Below are positions 1 through 7,007 of a DNA stretch of 11,990 nt, one piece after another. Made by a program: the position numbers and the translations under genes. The notes under the pieces were generated by a model. The model had not been told where the DNA came from, searched no databases, and saw nothing but the letters and a program-made list of their open reading frames with translations. This stretch comes from SYIM01 sp041182885 (GTDB lineage Bacteria; Pseudomonadota; Gammaproteobacteria; Burkholderiales; Burkholderiaceae_E): the NCBI GenBank assembly GCA_049423065.1, contig JBMSQB010000107.1:1-11990 (forward strand), in the 5' to 3' direction. Position 1 is the stretch's first letter. Every line of letters begins with the position of its first letter.

Positions 1-1306
1 GGGCATAGGGCAGGGTCGCGTCCAGCTTTTCAACCCGCGCCTGCGCGCCCTCCAGGCGAACACTCGCATCGACGCGCGAGGCCGGCCAGCCCGTGCGCAG
101 TTCAGCGAGATCGAGCCGCTCGATCCGCAAATCGGCATCGATCGCGGGCAGCTCATGGGACAGAAACCGGAGCGTCTCAGACCCACCCCAGCGTATCGAG
201 CCCCTGATTTGCGCAGCCGCGCCCAGACTGATCTCCAGACCCGTCACGCTCACCCGCTGGTCACGCCAGTCGAGCTCGCCGCGTACCCTGCCAACCGGCA
301 GGCGCTGTGCATCAATCCGACCCGGCGCGCTGTTGGTCAGGTCAATCTCCACCACCGCATCGGCCGGTCGCAGCCGCAGCGTGCCTGCAATCAGCACGCG
401 CGGCGCGTCTGGCAGGAAGCGGGCGGAGTCGATCTCGTCCAGGCTCACTTCCAGCGGGCGCTCCACCCTCGCCGCGAGTGGATCCCCCGACCACTGCGCC
501 CGAGCCCGCACCCCGGCATAACGCGCATCGGCTGCGAGTTGAAGGTGGGCAAGCGAGCCAGCTGCGCGGATATCGAGGGTGAGCGATTCCTCAGGCAGCC
601 GCGCGCGCAGCACCGGCTTCAGCAACGGCGACTGCGCGGGCTCGACCGCAAGCCGCCCGCGGGCAGCGATCGCAAATGGCGCCTGATCATGCAGCTCGAT
701 CTGCGCCTCACTCAGCCGCACACCCGATGACTGCGCCTGCAGCGCATCGATCCGGTAACGTCCGGTGTTGTAGAGGGCCGATGCCGAAATCGGCCCCGCC
801 GCGATGACACGCCCGGGTCCTTCGCGCCAGGTGAGCGTGGCAATCTCAAGCGACCGGATCTCGATGGGTCGCGGCAAACCAAGCGAGGCGGGTAGTGCGG
901 CGGGCGACGATGTGGCGGGCCGCGCCACACGGAGGCTACCGGCGCGCACCTGTTCAATCACCAGCGCGCCGCGAAGCAATCCCGACCAGTCGAGGCGGAT
1001 CTGCGGATCATCGATCTCGATTGACAACGCCGGATCGGTCCATCGCACCCGTTCGGCAGACAGCCCCGACCAGGCAGTCCCTCGAAGATTCTCGACCGAG
1101 AGCGCCCCCTGCAGCCGCGCGCTGGCCCATTCGATCGCAAGGCGGCTGCCAGCGGGTGTGGCAAGCACCAGGGCTGCGGCCGTAACGATGCCCAGCAGCG
1201 CAGCAATCGGCAGCAGCAGCGCCAGGACCAGCAGGCGCGACCGTCCGGTGCGCGGTGCAGGCCCTGGCGCGGGCTGCACGTTTGCAGCCGTTGCGTGATC
1301 CGCCAT
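1..1306 (-). CDS. tamB: TamB, translocation and assembly module subunit (N-terminal part, truncated by window edge)
   Basis: An open frame runs from an ATG at 1306 to the window edge without a stop, about 435 codons. Visible parts: a short Ala/Pro-rich cytoplasmic N-terminus, one hydrophobic segment at about residues 24-49 (an uncleaved anchor), then TPAGSRLAIEW at 50-60 and VENLRGTAWSGL at 71-82, which resemble the start of TamB/AsmA-like proteins. The rest is a long run of alternating hydrophobic strands, as expected for a beta-rich periplasmic groove. In the family TamB spans the periplasm, works with TamA in outer-membrane protein insertion, and is linked to phospholipid transport between membranes. 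The C-terminal DUF490 domain lies outside the window and cannot be checked. The ATG lies 2 nt after the tamA stop, which suggests translational coupling and supports the name. Full-length members usually exceed 1200 residues, so roughly a third is present. Confidence 0.86.
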   Translation of the reverse strand, partial: MADHATAANVQPAPGPAPRTGRSRLLVLALLLPIAALLGIVTAAALVLATPAGSRLAIEWASARLQGALSVENLRGTAWSGLSAERVRWTDPALSIEIDDPQIRLDWSGLLRGALVIEQVRAGSLRVARPATSSPAALPASLGLPRPIEIRSLEIATLTWREGPGRVIAAGPISASALYNTGRYRIDALQAQSSGVRLSEAQIELHDQAPFAIAARGRLAVEPAQSPLLKPVLRARLPEESLTLDIRAAGSLAHLQLAADARYAGVRARAQWSGDPLAARVERPLEVSLDEIDSARFLPDAPRVLIAGTLRLRPADAVVEIDLTNSAPGRIDAQRLPVGRVRGELDWRDQRVSVTGLEISLGAAAQIRGSIRWGGSETLRFLSHELPAIDADLRIERLDLAELRTGWPASRVDASVRLEGAQARVEKLDATLPYA

Positions 1307-1308
1307 GC

Positions 1309-3255
1309 TCAGAAACCGTACCCGACCGCGAGATGCAGTCGGGGACGGCGGCTGTCCTCGCCCCAGGCCAGGTCAACCATCAGCGGCCCGATCGGCGTCT
1401 TCCAGCGGGCACCGGCGCCATAGCCTGCATACGTTGAAAAACCGGCAAGCGAGTCGGTCGCATTGCCCCGGTCATAGAACACCGCAGCCTTGACCACCGG
1501 GGTGACCGGATGCTGATACTCAAGACTGCCGAGCACCAGGTAGCGTCCGCCGGTGATGGCCCCCGCCTCTGGCACACCCAGCGACTGATAGCGATAACCG
1601 CGCAGCGACTGCGCACCGCCGGTACGAAACAGGTTTTCCGAGGGGATGTCCTCGCGCGAACCCGCAGCGACCACCCCCAGTTCGGCCAGACCCACCACGG
1701 TACCGCCCGCAAACAGTCCGTCACCGCCAACCGGCCAGAAGCGCCGGGCGCGCGCATAGGCGCGGCCAAAGCTTCGATCCGAGCCCAGACTCTGTGACGC
1801 GCCCGACAACTGCCCGCTCAGGGTGTAGCCGCGTTGGGGTTCAGTTGGCGAGTCCACCCGGTTCAGGGTGTAGGTGTAGCCCAGCACCAGTGCCACGCGG
1901 CTGTCGCGCTCAACCTGGCTTCCCGTGGCAGCCTCGAGACGCCGGTTCTCCGACTGATGGGTGAGAGCCAGAAACCCATCGCCATCCACCCGGCGCTGAC
2001 CGATGCCGCCATACGTCGAGGTTCTCAAAACGCGTTCGCCCGTGATGTCCTGACGGTCCAGGCTGCTCCCGACACCCAGGTAGCGCGCATCAGCCGAAAG
2101 CGGCGAGCGCGCATTCGCAAAAAGGCGCTGCCTCGAGCCTTCAACGACCAGCACCGACTCGGCCTGCCAGCCTGTGCCGAAGAGATTGCGGTGATCAAGC
2201 CCGATCTGCGCCCGTGGGCCGTGATCGGTGCTGAAGCCCGCGCCGAGTGCCACGCGCCGGCTCTGCATCTCGCGCAACTCCACCAGGACGGGGACCTCGG
2301 ACAACGCAGGGTCCCTCGCAACCGCTTCAAGGTCGGGTGCCACGGTGGCGCTGCTGAAGTACCCGACTGCGGTGAGCCGCGACTGCATCCGCACCAGCGC
2401 CTCGAAACTGTAGGGATCGCCTTCGCGAAAGGTACGCAGGTTTTCAACCAGTTGCCGGTCATAGCGTTCGAGGCCGCCGACTCGGAGCGCCCCAAAGGTC
2501 ATCCGCACACCGCTTTCGATCACGACATGCAGGTCGGCGGTCGCGCTTTGCGGATCGATCAGCGCCTCGCTGTCGGCCACCCGCGCCCGCAGAAACCCGC
2601 CGGACTGGATCGCCTCCAGCAGACTTCGCTTGGCCTGTTCCCAGCGCTCAGGAAAGAATGGCGCGCCAGCGGGCAGCATCCAGCGCGACTGCCAGGACGC
2701 CGCAAGCGAGGGATCGGCCGACAGCCCGCCGCGCAGTTCCAGGCGAACCGCGCGGACCGTCGCCCGCTCGCCGGCATCCACTTCGATTCGGACGGCCGCA
2801 GCATCGCCCGTGACCCGCACTCGCGCTGCGAAGTAGCCCTGCTGCCTTGCGAGGCCCAGCACTTCATCGGGCAGGCGGGCGAAGAGGCTGTCGAACTGGT
2901 CGGGATCGTAGTCGGCACGGAGCCGCCAGCGGCCAAGCAGGGTCCGCTCGCGAATCGGCGCCTGCAGGTCCTCGGGCGCAACGATCTCCATCCGGTAGGG
3001 CTGCGGGTCAGCCCCGGCAGCGCTGGAAGGGGTCGCTTGCGGGTTGGGTGAGGCAGGCTGCGCAACCGAAGCGGGGCGGCTCGCCGCATCCGGCCCGGAG
3101 GCGACCTCCGAAGCCGCCAGCGGCGCGATCCAGACCGCGGCCACCCAGCAGCTCAGGGCGAGGCAGGAAAAGAGGGCCCGGAGCGGCTGTGTGCCTGGCG
3201 ATCGGCCAGGCTCCCCCCGCGCCGCGTCCAGCATTCCCCTTGAGAAGACCGGCAC
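1309..3255 (-). CDS. tamA: TamA, outer-membrane Omp85-family protein of the TAM complex
   Basis: The protein has 648 residues from a GTG start. Order of parts: N-terminal hydrophobic signal region (about 25-48), an Ala/Pro/Ser-rich linker (about 50-86), three POTRA-like repeats (about 87-165, 165-250, 251-328), and a 16-strand-type barrel (about 332-648). The Omp85 hallmark (L/V)RGY is at 551-554 in QSLRGYRYQSLG, and the chain ends in aromatic Phe (AVGYGF), as expected for a beta-signal recognised by BAM. It inserts in the outer membrane and partners TamB, whose gene follows by 2 nt. It is longer than E. coli TamA (about 577), mostly because of the linker. The start is uncertain: the GTG has no clear ribosome site, while an ATG at 3234 has AAGGGGA directly upstream but too close. 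Either start keeps the signal peptide. BamA is excluded because there are three POTRA repeats rather than five. Confidence 0.9.
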   Translation of the reverse strand: MPVFSRGMLDAARGEPGRSPGTQPLRALFSCLALSCWVAAVWIAPLAASEVASGPDAASRPASVAQPASPNPQATPSSAAGADPQPYRMEIVAPEDLQAPIRERTLLGRWRLRADYDPDQFDSLFARLPDEVLGLARQQGYFAARVRVTGDAAAVRIEVDAGERATVRAVRLELRGGLSADPSLAASWQSRWMLPAGAPFFPERWEQAKRSLLEAIQSGGFLRARVADSEALIDPQSATADLHVVIESGVRMTFGALRVGGLERYDRQLVENLRTFREGDPYSFEALVRMQSRLTAVGYFSSATVAPDLEAVARDPALSEVPVLVELREMQSRRVALGAGFSTDHGPRAQIGLDHRNLFGTGWQAESVLVVEGSRQRLFANARSPLSADARYLGVGSSLDRQDITGERVLRTSTYGGIGQRRVDGDGFLALTHQSENRRLEAATGSQVERDSRVALVLGYTYTLNRVDSPTEPQRGYTLSGQLSGASQSLGSDRSFGRAYARARRFWPVGGDGLFAGGTVVGLAELGVVAAGSREDIPSENLFRTGGAQSLRGYRYQSLGVPEAGAITGGRYLVLGSLEYQHPVTPVVKAAVFYDRGNATDSLAGFSTYAGYGAGARWKTPIGPLMVDLAWGEDSRRPRLHLAVGYGF

Positions 3256-3274
3256 GTGATGTCAGGGCGGCGGA

Positions 3275-4324
3275 TCAGACCACGATCGCGGCGGGTGCCT
3301 GCACGGCCCGCTCCACCACTTCGCCGATCTTCCAGACCTGTTCGCCCGCCGCGGTGAGCATCGCTTGCGCGCGTTCGGCCTCTGCCGCCTCAACCACCAC
3401 CACCAGCCCGATCCCGCAGTTGAACACCCGGTGCATTTCGTGGTCCGCGATGGCCCCCTCATGCTGGAGCCAGCCAAAGAGCGGCGGCATCGGCCACGCA
3501 TCGCGGTGCATGACCGCCTGCAGCCCCGGCGGCATGACGCGGGGAACGTTTTCGACCAGGCCACCACCGGTGATGTGAGCGATCGCCTTGACCGGCAGTT
3601 GGCCGATCAATTGCAACATCGGCTTCACATAGATCCGGGTGGGTTCGAGCAGCACATCGGCAAACCGACGCCCGTGAAAATCATGCTCCGCCTGCGGCGC
3701 ATCAACCCGCCCCCAGGCCCGCTCAAGCACCCTGCGGATGAGCGAATACCCGTTCGAATGCGCGCCGCTCGAGGCAAGCCCGAGCAAAACATCACCCGCT
3801 GCCACCCGGTCGCCGCCGATGATCTTCGCTTTTTCCACCGCGCCCACGGCAAAGCCAGCGAGGTCATATTCGCCATCGGGATACATGCCGGGCATCTCGG
3901 CGGTTTCACCGCCGATGAGTGCACAGCCCGACTGTTCGCAGCCGCGGGCAATACCGCCCACCACACGCGCGGCGGTATCCACATCCAGCCGGCCACAGGC
4001 GAAGTAGTCCAGAAAGAACAGGGGCTCGGCGCCTTGCACCAGGATGTCGTTGACGCTCATGGCGACCAGGTCAATGCCCACGGTGTCATGACCATCGAGC
4101 GCGAACGCGAGTTTGAGCTTGGTGCCCACGCCGTCGGTGCCGGACACCAGCACAGGTTCGCGATAGCGCTTGGGCACCTCGAAGAGCGCGCCGAAGCCAC
4201 CAATGCCCGCAAGCACGCCGTCGCGCAGGGTCCGTCTGGCCAGCGGCTTGATCCGGTCGACGAGCGCATCGCCGGCATCGATATCCACCCCGGCGTCTTT
4301 GTACGATAGCGATTCGGCTGTCAT
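3275..4324 (-). CDS. purM: Phosphoribosylformylglycinamidine cyclo-ligase (AIR synthetase)
   Basis: The protein has 349 residues, the usual length (E. coli about 345). PurM closes the imidazole ring: ATP-dependent conversion of FGAM to aminoimidazole ribonucleotide, the fifth step of cytosolic purine synthesis. Family motifs seen: SGTDGVGTKLK (61-71), DLVAMSVNDI (85-94), GGETAEMPG (138-146), the SSGAHSNGYSL turn (185-195) and HITGGGLVENVPR (250-262). The ATG at 4324 is preceded by AGGA (complement 4335-4338) at a 10-nt spacing, a reasonable ribosome site. It is transcribed away from the permease gene and is followed after 19 nt by tamA, so it probably leads a purM-tamA-tamB unit. No purine operator that I can recognise is present in the leader. 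All signature motifs are intact, so the enzyme should be active. Confidence 0.98.
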   Translation of the reverse strand: MTAESLSYKDAGVDIDAGDALVDRIKPLARRTLRDGVLAGIGGFGALFEVPKRYREPVLVSGTDGVGTKLKLAFALDGHDTVGIDLVAMSVNDILVQGAEPLFFLDYFACGRLDVDTAARVVGGIARGCEQSGCALIGGETAEMPGMYPDGEYDLAGFAVGAVEKAKIIGGDRVAAGDVLLGLASSGAHSNGYSLIRRVLERAWGRVDAPQAEHDFHGRRFADVLLEPTRIYVKPMLQLIGQLPVKAIAHITGGGLVENVPRVMPPGLQAVMHRDAWPMPPLFGWLQHEGAIADHEMHRVFNCGIGLVVVVEAAEAERAQAMLTAAGEQVWKIGEVVERAVQAPAAIVV

Positions 4325-4346
4325 GGCGCGGCATTCCTGGCGGTCA

Positions 4347-4366
4347 GACCGGCGCAGGTACCGGTC
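4347..4366. repeat. Perfect inverted repeat in the purM leader
   Basis: GACCGG at 4347-4352 and CCGGTC at 4361-4366 are perfect 6-bp arms around an 8-nt loop. A further CGGTC at 4341-4345 can pair with the first arm instead. On the purM transcript it lies about 23-42 nt before the start codon. It could be a short RNA hairpin or a protein-binding dyad. There is no U-tract, so it is not an intrinsic terminator. GC-rich DNA gives such repeats by chance fairly often. Confidence 0.35.
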
Positions 4367-4420
4367 GGGGGGCGTATGGCTGCTCGCCGCGCGGTCAGCG
4401 GCGATGCGCAGGCGGCAGTC

Positions 4421-4428
4421 GATACAAT
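4421..4428 (+). promoter_or_regulatory. Candidate -10 element (GATACAAT) for the permease-hda-pcnB operon
   Basis: TACAAT at 4423-4428 matches five of six positions of the sigma-70 -10 consensus and sits in an otherwise GC-rich divergent gap. It would place transcription start near 4435, about 58 nt before the permease ATG. No convincing -35 hexamer stands 16-18 bp upstream, so the promoter may be weak, activator-dependent, or a chance match. Confidence 0.4.
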
Positions 4429-4434
4429 GGCGGA

Positions 4435-4440
4435 ATTCTA
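4435..4440 (-). promoter_or_regulatory. Candidate -10 element (TAGAAT) for purM
   Basis: On the minus strand TAGAAT matches five of six -10 positions and lies about 110 nt upstream of the purM ATG, nearly overlapping the divergent -10 candidate on the plus strand. No -35 hexamer is visible at the right spacing. If real, the purM leader would include the inverted repeat near 4347-4366. This is only a consensus match. Confidence 0.25.
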
Positions 4441-4492
4441 TCCCGCGCGTTCCACGCGGCCGTTTCCGCCGTCAGGCGGCACCTGGGGTCCG

Positions 4493-5560
4493 ATGTCCGA
4501 GATTGACCACCGCCGGCAAACCTGGTTCTGGCTCGCAGTCGCGCTGCTGCTGGCCGGGGTCGTCTATTTTCTTCGCGGCACCCTCACCCCGTTCATCGCG
4601 GCGACCATCCTCGCCTACGCGCTCGCCCCCGCCGTGGCACGCATGCAGCGCTGGCGCGTGCCCAGGGCAATCGCGGCCGCCTTCGTGATGGTGCTCGCCA
4701 TGGCGGTGATCGTTTCGGTGGTGCTCGCGCTCATTCCGGTACTGCAGTCGGAATACCGGATGATCCGGGCGCAGCTGCCGGCGCTTGCCGCCACGGTCAC
4801 CACGCGGCTCGCGCCCTGGGTCGAACAGACCTTCGGCATCACGCTTGCGCTTGATGCAGCATCGATTCGCGACTGGATCGCGGCCCAGCTCGCAGGCAGC
4901 AGCCAGGACCTGTTCAGCGCGCTCATGCAGTATGTTCGTTCAGGCTGGAGCGCTGCGGTCGAGGTGATCGGGCTGGTGGTGCTGGTGCCGGTGGTGCTTT
5001 TCTATCTGCTCGCCGACTGGCCGCTCATGACCTCGCGTCTGCACGAGCTGATCCCAAGGCGCTGGACCGAAGCAGCCGATGGCGCGCTTGGCGAGATCGA
5101 CGATCTGCTCGGCCACTATCTGCGCGGTCAGCTGCTGGTCATGCTGTCGCTTGCCATCTGGTATTCCACCGCGCTCGGCGTGGTCGGCATCAAGCACTGG
5201 CTCTCGCTCGGCGTTCTCACCGGCCTTCTTGCCTTTGTTCCCTACCTGGGCTTCGGGCTGGGCCTGGTGGTGTCGCTGATCTCGGCCATGCTGCAGCTGG
5301 GGCCCGCGCAGGGCGCCATGGCGATTGCGATCGTGTTCGGGATCGGCCAGCTGCTGGAGAGCTACATCCTCACCCCACGTCTGGTGGGCGAGCGAATCGG
5401 CCTCCATCCGGTAGCGGTCCTGTTCGCCCTGCTTGCCTTCGGTGCGGTGTTCGGATTCGCGGGGCTGCTGCTTGCGCTGCCGCTATCGGCCGTGACGCTG
5501 GTGGTCCTGCGCCGGCTCCGGCACGGCTGGCTCGCAAGCAATTTTTACCGCCGCCCGTAA
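4493..5560 (+). CDS. AI-2E family transporter/permease-like membrane protein
   Basis: The protein has 355 residues from the ATG at 4493. A longer open frame exists from 4376, but its extra 39 residues are not membrane-like, and the candidate -10 element lies inside it. The chosen start puts the first membrane segment at about residues 11-27, as in the family. Further hydrophobic stretches: about 30-48, 58-82, 153-174, 212-230, 238-265, 272-290 and 306-338, with a soluble stretch at about 85-150. Family-typical motifs are GHYLRGQLLV (207-216), FVPYLGFGLG (248-257) and ILTPRLVGERIGLHP (292-306). The PF01594 family includes E. coli PerM, TqsA and Na+/H+ antiporters, so the substrate cannot be predicted; autoinducer-2 export is only one possibility. 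The stop is 9 nt before hda and the gene is likely the first of the plus-strand operon. Confidence 0.9.
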   Translation: MSEIDHRRQTWFWLAVALLLAGVVYFLRGTLTPFIAATILAYALAPAVARMQRWRVPRAIAAAFVMVLAMAVIVSVVLALIPVLQSEYRMIRAQLPALAATVTTRLAPWVEQTFGITLALDAASIRDWIAAQLAGSSQDLFSALMQYVRSGWSAAVEVIGLVVLVPVVLFYLLADWPLMTSRLHELIPRRWTEAADGALGEIDDLLGHYLRGQLLVMLSLAIWYSTALGVVGIKHWLSLGVLTGLLAFVPYLGFGLGLVVSLISAMLQLGPAQGAMAIAIVFGIGQLLESYILTPRLVGERIGLHPVAVLFALLAFGAVFGFAGLLLALPLSAVTLVVLRRLRHGWLASNFYRRP

Positions 5561-5569
5561 TCAAGCCCC

Positions 5570-6289
5570 ATGCGCCAACTCGCACTCGACCTGATCGCCG
5601 AGGCGCCGGCCTCGTTCGACAACTTTGTTGCGGGCCCCAACACCGAGGCGGTCGCTGCGCTTCGGATGGTGGCAGCGGGCCGCTCGCCCGTCTCGCGCGT
5701 GCATCTGTGGGGTGAGCCCGCAAGCGGCAAGACGCACCTGCTGCGCGCGCTAGCGGGCACCCCGCTCGGCCCGGCGAGCGCCATCGACGCCTTCAGCGCC
5801 TGCGGCGAGGCAGCGGCCCGGGTGATTGCGGTTGACGACTGTGACCGGCTCGACGACACCCGCCAGCTCGCCCTCTTTCGCCTGTTCAATCAGCGCGGAG
5901 ATCCGGGCAGTGCACCGATCGTCACCGCCAGCCGCCATGCACCGATCGCCCTCACCGAGCTCCGCCCCGAGCTTCGTACCCGCCTGGGTTCGGGGCTGGT
6001 GCTCGCGCTTCGGCCGCTCACCGATCAGGAGCGCGAGCAGGCCCTGCGGGAGGCCGCGCGCGCCACCGGCGTTCACGCGCACGACGACGTGTTTCACTAC
6101 CTCCTCACCCGCAAGGCCCGCGACCTGCGAACCTTGCTCGCCTTTTTCAGCGCACTGGACCGCTACGCGCTCGAGCGTCAGCGCCCGCTGTCGGCCTCGC
6201 TCGCGCGCGAGTTCGATGCCCTGATCGACACCCCCGTCGAGCCCCCGGCAGCGCCCCGCCCGATCGCCGGCTCTGGCGAACCCGGCTGA
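5570..6289 (+). CDS. hda: Hda, DnaA inactivator (regulatory AAA+ protein)
   Basis: The protein has 239 residues, close to E. coli Hda (about 233). Hda binds the DNA-loaded sliding clamp and stimulates ATP hydrolysis by DnaA, preventing re-initiation. The N-terminus carries a clamp-binding peptide, QLALDL (3-8). The AAA+ parts are Walker A GEPASGKT (48-55), Walker B VIAVDD (85-90), a sensor-1 region near TASRHAP (119-125), and an arginine-finger segment LRPELRTRLGSG (131-142) with R138 the likely finger. The end (DLRTLLAFFSALDRYALERQ) resembles the Hda lid helices. It lacks the DnaA DNA-binding domain IV, which separates it from DnaA. The ATG at 5570 starts 9 nt after the permease stop. No strong ribosome site is seen, so coupling is likely. 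This position before the HAD gene and pcnB is common in Burkholderiales. Confidence 0.92.
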   Translation: MRQLALDLIAEAPASFDNFVAGPNTEAVAALRMVAAGRSPVSRVHLWGEPASGKTHLLRALAGTPLGPASAIDAFSACGEAAARVIAVDDCDRLDDTRQLALFRLFNQRGDPGSAPIVTASRHAPIALTELRPELRTRLGSGLVLALRPLTDQEREQALREAARATGVHAHDDVFHYLLTRKARDLRTLLAFFSALDRYALERQRPLSASLAREFDALIDTPVEPPAAPRPIAGSGEPG

Positions 6290-6311
6290 TACACTTGCCG
6301 CCCTCACCATC

Positions 6312-7007
6312 ATGAATTTCACGCCGACCCCGCCCGGCGAGCCCAGGCTTGCCCTCTTTGACCTCGACCACACACTGCTGCCGATCGACAGCGATTACGA
6401 GTGGGCGCGATTTCTTGCGCGGGTTGGCGCCATCGACGGCGACGAACACACGCGCCGCAACGACCACTATCTGCGGCAGTACCAGGCCGGCACACTCGAT
6501 ATTTTCGAGTTCCTGGCATTCCAGCTCGCCCCACTCGCCGCGCACCCGCGCGAGCAACTCGATCGCTGGCACCGTCAGTACATGGACGAGGTGATCCGCC
6601 CAGCCATCCAGCCCGCGGCACGGGATCTGGTGAGCCGGCACCTCGCAAGCGGTGACCTGTGCGCACTCGTCACTGCCACCAATGAATTCGTCACGGCACC
6701 GATCGCAGCCGAGTTCGGTCTGAGCCATCTGGTGGCCACCACCGTCGAAACCGTCAACGGCGCCTACACCGGCCGCCCAGCCGGCACACCGTCCTTTCGC
6801 GAGGGCAAGGTCACGCGAACGCACGCCTGGCTCGCATCGCTTGGCGCGGCTTTTGAGGGCTTCGCGACGTCGTGGTTCTACAGCGACTCCATCAATGACC
6901 TGCCGCTTCTTTCCCTGGTGACCCACCCGGTCGCCACCAACCCCGATGACCGGCTGGCACGCCTGGCAGCCGAGCGCGGCTGGGCGGTGCTGAGGCTATT
7001 CGAATGA
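6312..7007 (+). CDS. HAD-IB family phosphatase (SerB-like), substrate unknown
   Basis: The protein has 231 residues with all four HAD motifs: motif I FDLDHTLL (16-23; nucleophile D17, acid/base D19), motif II TATN (121-124), motif III Lys near 166 (EGKV), and motif IV SDSINDLPLL (191-200). About 90 residues between motifs I and II form a helical cap, the layout of subclass IB enzymes such as SerB. It is cytosolic, with no signal peptide. The family covers phosphoserine, histidinol-phosphate and other phosphomonoesterases; databases often label this type phosphoserine phosphatase, but I see nothing that fixes the substrate. It begins 22 nt after hda, and its stop overlaps the pcnB start by 4 nt (ATGA at 7004-7007), suggesting translational coupling to pcnB. 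A TACACT hexamer 17 nt before the start could be an internal -10. Confidence 0.87.
   Translation: MNFTPTPPGEPRLALFDLDHTLLPIDSDYEWARFLARVGAIDGDEHTRRNDHYLRQYQAGTLDIFEFLAFQLAPLAAHPREQLDRWHRQYMDEVIRPAIQPAARDLVSRHLASGDLCALVTATNEFVTAPIAAEFGLSHLVATTVETVNGAYTGRPAGTPSFREGKVTRTHAWLASLGAAFEGFATSWFYSDSINDLPLLSLVTHPVATNPDDRLARLAAERGWAVLRLFE

Noticed and set aside
1834..3051. A 405-codon plus-strand open frame inside tamA
   Set aside because: It is antisense to a clear Omp85 protein and has no recognisable motif or start signal.
3108..3180. Possible lipoprotein box in the TamA signal region (Cys within ALFSC/LALSC)
   Set aside because: The residues before the Cys do not fit the lipobox pattern, a barrel protein needs a normal signal peptide, and a plausible cleavage site follows near residue 48.
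4376..4492. N-terminal extension of the AI-2E family protein from an upstream ATG
   Set aside because: The extra residues are not membrane-like, have no ribosome site, and contain the candidate -10 element; the ATG at 4493 matches the family start.
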